The notes under the pieces: model-generated
What the model saw: only the letters and a program-made list of their open reading frames with translations
What the model was told of the DNA's origin: nothing
Database searches by the model: none
Origin: Avoscillospira sp045589035
Lineage (GTDB): Bacteria > Bacillota > Clostridia > Oscillospirales > Oscillospiraceae
DNA length: 11,185 nt
Assembly: GCA_045589035.1 (NCBI GenBank)
Contig: JAZNFJ010000010.1
Span: 1 to 11,185 of the forward strand
Direction: 5' to 3'
Made by a program: the position numbers and the translations under genes
Part shown: positions 6,408-10,980 of the stretch, piece by piece
How positions within the stretch are numbered: position 1 is the first letter of the stretch
Layout: every line of letters starts with the position of its first letter

Positions 6408-7025
6408 TTATTCTTCGCTGTAGATCTTTGCGATGTCGGTGATGATTTCCACGCACTTTTCCACGCCGATCAGACCGGAGTTCAAAGACAGATGATAATT
6501 CTTGGCTTCGCCCCAGTTGCGGCCGGTGTAGTGCTTGTAGTAGACCTTGCGCTTGTTGTCCTTTTCCGTCAGACGCTTCTGCGGGGTCTGCTTGGTTTCG
6601 CCGTACAGCTCCACAATGCGCTTTGCCCGGCGTTCCATGTCGGAATGGATGAACACATGCAGGGCATCTTCCCGATCCCGCAGGATGTAGTCGGCGCAGC
6701 GGCCGATGATGACGCAGGGACCTTCGTCAGCCAGCTTGCGGATCACATTGGTCTGGCAGACAAACAGCTTATCAGACATGGACATAGAGCCCATGGTAGC
6801 CATGGGGTTGGGGGACACGGCGATGTTAAACAGGAAGCTGCTGGTCACAGGCGCATATTCGCCGGCTTCTTCAATAAAATCGGCATGATAACCGCTTTCT
6901 TCCGACACCTTGTCCACAAGTTCTCTGTCGTAGCAGGGGATGCCCAGCCGTTTGGCGACTTCCCGTCCAATGGTACGACCGCCGCTGCCGAAGGCACGGC
7001 TGATGGTGATCACTTTTTTCGTCAT
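6408..7025 (-). CDS. Cytidylate-kinase-like P-loop protein
   Basis: 205-residue cytosolic protein of the cytidylate-kinase-like family found in many Clostridia. It opens with KKVITISRAFGSGGRTIG, the family's variant of the nucleotide-binding P loop (GSGGRT at 13-18). RLGIPCYDRELVDKV follows, then the VIIGRCADYIL strand and a KRIVELYGE segment. Family members are predicted nucleotide or nucleoside kinases; the substrate is not established here. I chose the ATG at 7025 because GAGGAGG lies about 8 nt upstream; an earlier in-frame ATG at 7064 would start at the promoter -10. It has its own promoter (7056-7084) and follows ttcA. Confidence 0.82.
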   Translation of the reverse strand: MTKKVITISRAFGSGGRTIGREVAKRLGIPCYDRELVDKVSEESGYHADFIEEAGEYAPVTSSFLFNIAVSPNPMATMGSMSMSDKLFVCQTNVIRKLADEGPCVIIGRCADYILRDREDALHVFIHSDMERRAKRIVELYGETKQTPQKRLTEKDNKRKVYYKHYTGRNWGEAKNYHLSLNSGLIGVEKCVEIITDIAKIYSEE

Positions 7026-7055
7026 AGTATCGACCTCCTCGTGGATTGTGTGCCT

Positions 7056-7084
7056 ATTATACAATAGAGATCGGAAAATTACAA
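7056..7084 (-). promoter_or_regulatory. Promoter of the cytidylate-kinase-like gene
   Basis: Minus-strand TTGTAA (7084-7079), 17-bp spacer, TATAAT (7061-7056). The -35 box consists of the last sense codon and the TAA stop of ttcA, so the two genes abut and the kinase is not wholly dependent on the ttcA transcript. Confidence 0.7.
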
Positions 7085-7849
7085 GGGTTTTTGTTCATTA
7101 TCACCTTGCGGGATGGAATTTCTTCCCTTGGGTGGCAAAACAGGACACCACTCCGGCAGCGGCAGCCGCTGCATGGCGCCGAAAATTTTGGTTTTCAGAT
7201 CCGGATACTGCTTCTGCAGCACCGCCAGCAAATCCTTGACCTCCTGCCGCTTGGTGGATTTGTCCGCCGGGCAGGTGTTGTGGACCACGGGCAGTTCCTG
7301 CCGCTGAGAGAAGGATGCCACGGCTTTTTCGCCCACATAGAGCATGGGTCGGATCTGGGTGACCTCCATGCGGCTGAGCCAGGTCACCGGCTGGAAGCAG
7401 CTGAGGCGGCCTTCATAGAACAGGCTCAGAAGGAAGGTTTCCACCGCATCGTCATAGTGGTGACCCAGGGCGATCTTGTTGATGCCCTTGGCTTTCATGG
7501 CATCGTGGAGGGCACCCCGGCGCATTTTGGCGCACATGGAGCAGGGGTTCTTCTCCTTCCGGGCATCAAAGATGATGGGGCCGATCTCCGTGTGCAGGCA
7601 GGTGTAAGGCACGCCCAGTTTTTCGCACAGTTCTGCCACGGGAGAGAAGTCCATTCCCGGCAGACCCATATCCACGGTCAGGGCTTCCAGCTCGAACTTT
7701 TTGGGGTAATATTTCTGCAAGCCTGCCATCAGAACCAGCAGGGCAAGGGAGTCCTTCCCGCCGGAAACACCCACGGCGATCCGGTCGCCTTCTTCGATCA
7801 TTTGATAGTCGTCCACGCACCGGCGGACAAGACCCATAAGATGCTGCAT
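7079..7849 (-). CDS. ttcA: TtcA-family tRNA 2-thiocytidine biosynthesis protein
   Basis: 256-residue PP-loop ATPase. SGGKDS at 29-34 is the ATP-pyrophosphatase loop that adenylates the target cytidine. Cys103 and Cys106 (CSMC) and Cys193 (HNTCPAD) match the three cysteines that hold the [4Fe-4S] cluster in TtcA, which makes 2-thiocytidine at tRNA position 32. GHHYDDAVETFLLSLFYEGR is the conserved segment after the CxxC. The ATG at 7849 is preceded by AAAGGAG with 6 nt between; an in-frame ATG further upstream (7897) has no such site. The gene is divergent from rplM, and the 260 bp between them hold the rplM promoter. The symbol follows the family; the Clostridial branch is less studied than E. 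coli TtcA. Confidence 0.85.
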   Translation of the reverse strand: MQHLMGLVRRCVDDYQMIEEGDRIAVGVSGGKDSLALLVLMAGLQKYYPKKFELEALTVDMGLPGMDFSPVAELCEKLGVPYTCLHTEIGPIIFDARKEKNPCSMCAKMRRGALHDAMKAKGINKIALGHHYDDAVETFLLSLFYEGRLSCFQPVTWLSRMEVTQIRPMLYVGEKAVASFSQRQELPVVHNTCPADKSTKRQEVKDLLAVLQKQYPDLKTKIFGAMQRLPLPEWCPVLPPKGRNSIPQGDNEQKPL

Positions 7850-7877
7850 AAAAAGCTCCTTTTTTACGAAAAATGCG

Positions 7878-7902
7878 AAACGAGGAAACGAGAGCAAACG
7901 AG
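7878..7902. repeat. Three spaced AAACGAG copies upstream of ttcA
   Basis: AAACGAG occurs at 7878-7884, 7886-7892 and 7896-7902, in the ttcA 5' region (CTCGTTT on its coding strand). Steps are 8 and 10 bp. It may be a binding site array or chance low-complexity sequence. Confidence 0.35.
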
Positions 7903-7961
7903 AGAAAAACGGAGCATTTGCGAGATTGCTCTACGGAAAATAAAAATTTCAAAAAATGTGC

Positions 7962-7990
7962 TTGACAGGAAAAAACTCCTGTGTTATAAA
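7962..7990 (+). promoter_or_regulatory. Promoter of rplM-rpsI
   Basis: TTGACA (7962-7967), 17 bp, TATAAA (7985-7990), with TGT directly before the -10 (extended -10). The leader from about 7997 to 8110 is 114 nt long and holds GAAGGC-AAA-GCCTTC (8080-8094) just before the TGGAGG ribosome binding site. That hairpin could belong to an L13-type autoregulatory leader, which I cannot confirm. Confidence 0.9.
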
Positions 7991-8110
7991 GAGTAAGCGC
8001 GTTTTACGGGGCAAAAATGTGACCTGTGCTATTTATTGTAGCGAAGCGCGGTTCGTTTGTCAAAAAATTTGTATATTCTGAAGGCAAAGCCTTCAATGGA
8101 GGTAACACAA

Positions 8111-8542
8111 ATGTCCACTACTATGGCTAAGAAGGAGACCGTCCAGAGAAACTGGTACGTTCTCGATGCAGCCGGTAAGCCCCTGGGCCGTACCGCTGTG
8201 ACTGCTGCCAAGCTGCTGCGCGGCAAGCACAAGCCCGACTTCACCCCCAACGTTGACTGCGGTGATTTCGTCATCATCATCAACACCGATAAGGCTGTTC
8301 TGACCGGCAAGAAGGCCGAGCAGAAGAAGTACTATCATCACACCGGTTGGGTCGGCAACCTGAAGGAAGTCAAGTATCGCATTCTGATGGAAGAGCGTCC
8401 CGAGTTCGCAATGGAACTGGCTGTCAAGGGCATGCTGCCCAAGACCTCCCTGGGCCGCGCTGCCATGACCCGTCTGAAGCTGTACGCAGGCGCTGAGCAC
8501 AACAATGCTGCCCAGAAGCCCGTCGCTTGGACTCTGGACTAA
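8111..8542 (+). CDS. rplM: 50S ribosomal protein L13
   Basis: 143-residue large-subunit protein. It shows the L13 landmarks in order: NWYVLDAAGKPLGRTAVTAAKLLRGKHKPDF, the CGDFVIIINTDKAVLTGKKAEQKKYYHHTGWVGNLKE core, and VKGMLPKTSLGRAAMTRLKLYAG. The ATG at 8111 has GGAGG 8-9 nt upstream and gives the usual L13 length. The frame is open to an ATG at 8057, but that would give an 18-residue extension crossing the leader hairpin and is not supported. It forms an operon with rpsI, 18 nt apart. Confidence 0.96.
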   Translation: MSTTMAKKETVQRNWYVLDAAGKPLGRTAVTAAKLLRGKHKPDFTPNVDCGDFVIIINTDKAVLTGKKAEQKKYYHHTGWVGNLKEVKYRILMEERPEFAMELAVKGMLPKTSLGRAAMTRLKLYAGAEHNNAAQKPVAWTLD

Positions 8543-8560
8543 TCAGGGAGGGAACAGAAT

Positions 8561-8965
8561 ATGTACGAGAGCAAAAGAACTTACCACTACGGCACCGGCC
8601 GTCGGAAGTCTTCCGTCGCACGCTGCCGCGTTTATGAAAACGGCACCGGTTCCATCACCATCAACGGCCGCGACATCGACGATTACTTCGGTCTGGACAC
8701 CCTGAAGCTGCTGGTTCGCCAGCCTCTGGCTCTGACCGATCTGGTCGGCAAGGTCGATCTGGTCATCACTGTCGCCGGCGGCGGCGTCACCGGTCAGGCC
8801 GGTGCGATCCGTCATGGCGTTTCCCGCGCTCTGCTGGGTCTGAACCCCGAGTACCGTGCTGCCCTGAAGGCTGCCGGCTTCCTCACTCGCGACCCCAGAA
8901 TGAAGGAAAGAAAGAAGTACGGCTTGAAGGGCGCTCGTCGCGCACCTCAGTTCTCCAAGAGATAA
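8561..8965 (+). CDS. rpsI: 30S ribosomal protein S9
   Basis: 134-residue small-subunit protein whose C-terminal tail reaches the tRNA in the P site. It matches S9 throughout: YHYGTGRRKSSVARCRVYENGTGSI, VTVAGGGVTGQAGAIRHGVSRALL, and the basic tail KYGLKGARRAPQFSKR. GGGAGGG at 8546-8552 sets the ATG. The last codons are of special interest: CAG TTC TCC AAG AGA TAA at 8948-8965 recurs at 9102-9119 as CAG TTC TCC AAG CGC TGA, again encoding QFSKR and a stop. The C-terminus is therefore intact but probably restored by an inserted element (see the direct repeats). A terminator follows at 8985. Confidence 0.96.
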   Translation: MYESKRTYHYGTGRRKSSVARCRVYENGTGSITINGRDIDDYFGLDTLKLLVRQPLALTDLVGKVDLVITVAGGGVTGQAGAIRHGVSRALLGLNPEYRAALKAAGFLTRDPRMKERKKYGLKGARRAPQFSKR

Positions 8966-8967
8966 TT
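8948..8967 (+). repeat. Left copy of 20-bp direct repeat at the rpsI 3' end (candidate att site)
   Basis: This 20-bp segment matches 9102-9121 at 17 of 20 positions, the first 12 (CAGTTCTCCAAG) without a mismatch. It covers the last five codons and stop of rpsI. The three differences leave the encoded Arg and stop unchanged. Sequence directly to the left of the two copies is unrelated. Confidence 0.75.
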
Positions 8968-8984
8968 TTCTTCGAGAGATTTAT

Positions 8985-9020
8985 GTCCCGGAAGTCCTTG
9001 CGACTTTCGGGACTTTTTTT
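8985..9020 (+). terminator. Rho-independent terminator after rpsI (proximal)
   Basis: GTCCCGGAAGTC (8985-8996), loop CTTGC, GACTTTCGGGAC (9002-9013) with one G-T pair, then seven T (9014-9020). It lies within the putative inserted segment. Confidence 0.92.
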
Positions 9021-9055
9021 GAACTGATGTGCGTCCTCGCGGCATAGCCGCTGCG

Positions 9056-9102
9056 GTCGGGACTAAAAATGTGCCACCGGCACATTTTCTTAACGTCCCG
9101 AC
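9056..9102. repeat. 47-bp nested hairpin with 8- and 10-bp perfect arms
   Basis: Outer arms GTCGGGAC (9056-9063) and GTCCCGAC (9095-9102). Inner arms AAAATGTGCC (9066-9075) and GGCACATTTT (9079-9088) around an ACC loop. The right end touches the right copy of the rpsI direct repeat. It looks like a short interspersed palindrome rather than a terminator, since no T run follows. Confidence 0.6.
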
Positions 9103-9121
9103 AGTTCTCCAAGCGCTGATT
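9102..9121 (+). repeat. Right copy of the 20-bp direct repeat (displaced rpsI 3' end)
   Basis: Second copy, 154 bp downstream of the first, reading CAG TTC TCC AAG CGC TGA TT. It still spells QFSKR-stop but is cut off from the gene. Its CGC arginine codon resembles the usage of the ribosomal genes here, so this is probably the original gene end. A separate terminator follows 20 bp later, as would be expected for the ancestral rpsI end. Confidence 0.7.
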
Positions 9122-9140
9122 GGGAACATATGCACTTTCA

Positions 9141-9172
9141 AAGAAGACCACCTTTGGGTGGTCTTCTTTTTT
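9141..9172 (+). terminator. Second terminator, probably the original one of rplM-rpsI
   Basis: AAGAAGACCACC (9141-9152), loop TTTG, GGTGGTCTTCTT (9157-9168), then T to 9172. The 12-bp stem is perfect. It sits about 20 bp after the displaced rpsI stop. Confidence 0.9.
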
Positions 9173-9185
9173 GCTATAAAGGGCG

Positions 9186-9271
9186 CGGATTGCCACGGCT
9201 CGCTTTGCGAGCCTCGCAATGACCATCGTTATAAGGTGTCATTGCGAGGGCTGAAAGCCCGTGGCAATCCG
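9186..9271. repeat. 86-bp palindromic interspersed repeat
   Basis: Perfect 13-bp terminal inverted repeats, CGGATTGCCACGG (9186-9198) and CCGTGGCAATCCG (9259-9271). Inside are 9-bp perfect arms TCGCAATGA (9214-9222) and TCATTGCGA (9239-9247), plus small hairpins GGCTCGC-TTT-GCGAGCC and GGGCT-GAA-AGCCC. The 'ATTGCGAGG...GTGGCAATCC' wording is a familiar type of palindromic repeat in many bacteria, including Clostridia. No coding sequence is inside it. Confidence 0.75.
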
Positions 9272-9285
9272 TTACTCCTTTATTC

Positions 9286-9306
9286 TGCATTTTGCATTTT
9301 GCATTT
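9286..9306 (+). repeat. Three tandem TGCATTT copies
   Basis: TGCATTT is repeated three times without mismatch (9286-9292, 9293-9299, 9300-9306) directly upstream of the PAP2 gene's -10. The repeat supplies the presumed -35 region. Confidence 0.7.
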
Positions 9307-9320
9307 CTCTGTGTTATAAT
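9292..9320 (+). promoter_or_regulatory. Promoter of the PAP2 gene
   Basis: TGT-TATAAT (9312-9320) is an extended -10. TTGCAT 17 bp upstream (9292-9297) is a weak -35 that falls within the TGCATTT tandem repeat. Confidence 0.65.
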
Positions 9321-9362
9321 AAACTCCCAACCGACAAATTTCGACGTAGGGAGGAACTTCCT

Positions 9363-10016
9363 TTGAAAAAGACAAACAAACGTAATTTCTGGATCGCGGG
9401 CTGTCTGCTGGCGGTTTTCGCACTCTGGACGGCGTTGGTAAAACTGGTGGACCTGCAGACCATCGGCCCGGAAGACTCTGTGGTGGGCTTCGCCGCTATC
9501 AATGGCTTTTTCCACAATCTCACCGGTGTCCATATGTCCATCTATGACCTGACGGACCTGCTGAGTATTCTGCCTCTGGGCATCATCGGCATTTTTGGTC
9601 TGCTGGGTCTGATTCAGTGGATCAAGCGGAAAAACCTGCTGAAGATCGACTACAGCATCCTTGTCCTCGGCGGTTTTTACATCGTGGTGCTGGCGATTTT
9701 CGTGTTCTTCGAAAAATTCGTCATCAATTACCGGCCCATCCTCATCGAAGGTGTGCTGGAGGCATCCTACCCCTCTTCCACCACCATGCTGGTCATGTGC
9801 GTCATGCCCACAGCCATGCTGCAGTGCCGTGACCGCATCCAAAACAAGGCATTCCGTACGGTTGTCCTCCTTGCTATGGCAGCCTTTACGGCATTTATGG
9901 TCATCGGCAGACTGATCTCCGGTGTCCATTGGCTCACCGACATCATTGGCGGCGCCATCCTCAGCGCAGGACTGGTCGTGCTCTATACCGCTTTTGCTGG
10001 TTTGGAACGGAAATAA
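9363..10016 (+). CDS. PAP2-superfamily membrane phosphatase, variant active site
   Basis: 217-residue membrane protein with about six hydrophobic helices (roughly 9-29, 66-86, 97-117, 138-156, 166-184, 191-211). PAP2 proteins dephosphorylate lipid phosphates or pyrophosphates at the membrane. Motif 1 is KFVINYRP (118-125), with Lys-Arg spacing one residue shorter than the usual KX6RP. Motif 2 reads PSST (137-140) where the family has PSGH, so the usual His is absent. Motif 3 is GRLISGVHWLTD with Arg183, His189 and Asp193. The nucleophile-type His189 is present, so activity is possible but unproven. The TTG at 9363 is chosen because AGGGAGG (9348-9354) lies 8 nt upstream; the frame is open back to 9261, but that would start inside the repeat. 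It converges with the next gene on a shared terminator. Confidence 0.82.
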   Translation: MKKTNKRNFWIAGCLLAVFALWTALVKLVDLQTIGPEDSVVGFAAINGFFHNLTGVHMSIYDLTDLLSILPLGIIGIFGLLGLIQWIKRKNLLKIDYSILVLGGFYIVVLAIFVFFEKFVINYRPILIEGVLEASYPSSTTMLVMCVMPTAMLQCRDRIQNKAFRTVVLLAMAAFTAFMVIGRLISGVHWLTDIIGGAILSAGLVVLYTAFAGLERK

Positions 10017-10020
10017 TTGG

Positions 10021-10045
10021 AAAACCGCCCTTTTGGGCGGTTTTT
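10021..10045. terminator. Bidirectional terminator between converging genes
   Basis: AAAACCGCCC (10021-10030), loop TTTT, GGGCGGTTTTT (10035-10045). T runs occur on both strands, so it can end the PAP2 transcript (plus) and the PPOX-family transcript (minus). Confidence 0.92.
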
Positions 10046-10046
10046 C

Positions 10047-10517
10047 TTATAAATGTTCTTTGCAGGACCAGTCGGTGACGGTCAGTTTCAGAACGGCGGT
10101 GGCGGCTAATGTTTCCGGGCGGAATGTCCAGTCTGCCCGTCCGGTATGATGCAGCATAATGGCCTGCAATCCATGAATTTTCTGCTCGGTTTGCTCCAGC
10201 TGCTCCATGTTTCCCTTGCCCATGATGCAGCGATAGGCGAAAGTGCAGTCACATCCGACATTGCCGACGGTCAGGGCATGCTTTGCGTCTGCCTCGAAGC
10301 TGACTGTCTGCTGTTTGGGCAGCAGGTCCAGCTTTCGCCCCTCTTTGGCGCAGTGGAAATACAGATACAGCTGTTCGCCTTCCGTTTCAAAGCCGAAATT
10401 CATGGGTACGATGTAGGCCTCTCCATCATCCACCAGGCCGATTCGACAGCAGTCGCACTCTGCCAGATAGGAAAGTATTTTGGAAAAGTCGGTGATTTCC
10501 CTGTCTTTTCTTCTCAT
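10047..10517 (-). CDS. Pyridoxamine 5'-phosphate oxidase/Nim-like flavin-binding protein
   Basis: 156-residue cytosolic protein of the split-barrel FMN-binding fold. It has the MRRKDREITD start typical of the Nim-like/PPOX group, then CRIGLVDDGEAYIVPMNFGFE, LYLYFHCAKEGRKLDLL and VSFEAD. These correspond to the flavin-binding strands of the family. Members include nitroimidazole-resistance reductases and heme- or F420-related proteins; the substrate here cannot be named. The ATG at 10517 has a GGGAG ribosome binding site about 9 nt upstream. An earlier in-frame start (10574) overlaps the promoter and is rejected. It stands alone, convergent with the PAP2 gene and divergent from the trp T-box. 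Confidence 0.82.
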   Translation of the reverse strand: MRRKDREITDFSKILSYLAECDCCRIGLVDDGEAYIVPMNFGFETEGEQLYLYFHCAKEGRKLDLLPKQQTVSFEADAKHALTVGNVGCDCTFAYRCIMGKGNMEQLEQTEQKIHGLQAIMLHHTGRADWTFRPETLAATAVLKLTVTDWSCKEHL

Positions 10518-10536
10518 AATATCACTCCCGCTTCCC

Positions 10537-10545
10537 ATTATAGCA
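10537..10545 (-). promoter_or_regulatory. Extended -10 promoter of the PPOX-family gene
   Basis: Minus-strand TGC-TATAAT (10545-10537). The position 17 bp upstream is T-rich (TTTTTC) and a poor -35, so the extended -10 probably carries recognition. Confidence 0.65.
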
Positions 10546-10567
10546 GAAAAAGCCGGGAAGAAAAACC

Positions 10568-10596
10568 TTGACAATCGATTTTTTCAGTCGTATAAT
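10568..10596 (+). promoter_or_regulatory. Consensus promoter of the trpB T-box transcript
   Basis: TTGACA (10568-10573), 17-bp spacer, TATAAT (10591-10596): full consensus. Strong constant initiation with control by a downstream T-box terminator is the usual design. Confidence 0.93.
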
Positions 10597-10609
10597 CGCC
10601 ATAGAATCG

Positions 10610-10885
10610 AATAGAGAAAACCGTTGAAGTGGAAGTAACGGCGGCGATGCTCATCCAGAGAGTCCGGGGTGCTGAGATCCGGGCAGAAAACAAACCGTCA
10701 AATGGCCCACGGAGGGCGCAGTCAACAGCGAAAGCCCAGTATGCTGCGACGCAGGACCCGCGTCAGAGGTCGGGGATATGTCAGTATCCCGAAAAGCGCA
10801 CGGCACGGCCGTGAATCAAGGTGGCACCGCGGAGTAACATTCGTCCTTGACAGACTGGTTGTCTGTCGGGGATTTTGTGTTTTTG
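10610..10885 (+). promoter_or_regulatory. T-box riboswitch sensing uncharged tRNA-Trp
   Basis: Stem I carries AGTA (10634-10637), the AGAGAG motif (10657-10662), and a specifier loop with CAAATGG, where TGG at 10703-10705 is the Trp codon. GTGG (10629-10632) pairs with CCAC (10707-10710) below the loop, and ACGG (10638-10641) with CCGT (10695-10698) above it. A stem III candidate is GGGATA (10773-10778) with TATCCC (10785-10790). The T-box core AAGGTGGCACCGCGG is at 10818-10832; its TGGC (10822-10825) fits a tRNA ending GCCA, and bacterial tRNA-Trp has G at that discriminator position. Terminator follows at 10844. Uncharged tRNA-Trp should stabilise the antiterminator and allow trpB expression. 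The 5' boundary is approximate. Confidence 0.93.
10844..10885 (+). terminator. T-box-controlled terminator upstream of trpB
   Basis: TCCTTGACAGAC (10844-10855), loop TGGTT, GTCTGTCGGGGA (10861-10872) with G-T pairs at the base, then TTTTGTGTTTTT. The 5' arm (GTCC) can instead pair with the GGA near 10831, the antiterminator alternative. Confidence 0.88.
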
Positions 10886-10897
10886 GAGGGATTTTCC

Positions 10898-10942
10898 ATG
10901 TATCTGCTGACCAAACGATGGCGCTGCCGAAACCAATTTTGA
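10898..10942 (+). CDS. Possible 14-residue leader peptide with one Trp codon
   Basis: ATG at 10898 with GGAGGG at 10885-10890, 7 nt upstream, then 14 codons to a TGA (10940-10942): MYLLTKRWRCRNQF. It lies between the T-box terminator and trpB and ends 38 nt before the trpB start. Residue 8 is Trp. It could be a translated leader that adds charged-Trp sensing or influences trpB translation, loosely like the leader peptide behind the T-box of the B. subtilis anti-TRAP operon (which has several Trp codons). A chance ORF is quite possible. Confidence 0.35.
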   Translation: MYLLTKRWRCRNQF

Positions 10943-10980
10943 ACATACATCTATACTATATATAAATGGAGGAACCAATT

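Larger units (their letters stand above)
8948..9121. mobile_element. Possible remnant of an element integrated at the rpsI 3' end
   Basis: The 174-bp stretch starts and ends with the 20-bp direct repeat. Between the copies are a terminator (8985-9020), a small GCGGC-ATA-GCCGC hairpin (9039-9051) and a large nested hairpin (9056-9102). There is no integrase and no ORF of note. The layout fits a site-specific integration that supplied a new gene end, followed by loss of the element's body. A MITE-like insertion with a long target duplication is the alternative. Confidence 0.4.

Noticed and set aside
9186..9306. CRISPR-like array from the repeats between rpsI and the PAP2 gene
   Set aside because: The repeats are inverted (palindromic) or a contiguous 7-bp tandem; there are no regularly spaced direct repeats with spacers and no cas genes.
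9261..9362. Upstream extension of the PAP2 protein to a GTG at 9261
   Set aside because: It would begin inside the palindromic repeat and before the promoter. The TTG at 9363 has a well-placed AGGGAGG.
10848..10876. TTGACA within the T-box terminator as a -35 box
   Set aside because: It forms part of the terminator stem, and no -10 hexamer lies 16-18 bp downstream.
10629..10965. Open frames in the 10600-10965 region on both strands
   Set aside because: They lie inside the T-box leader, whose specifier, T-box core and terminator explain the sequence. Only the short ORF at 10898 has a plausible ribosome binding site.
10939..10966. Second promoter for trpB (TTGAAC, 16 bp, TATAAA)
   Set aside because: Transcription from it would start at about 10973, beyond the GGAGG ribosome binding site of trpB, so the mRNA would be poorly translated. 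The AT-rich stretch is more likely an unstructured ribosome landing area.
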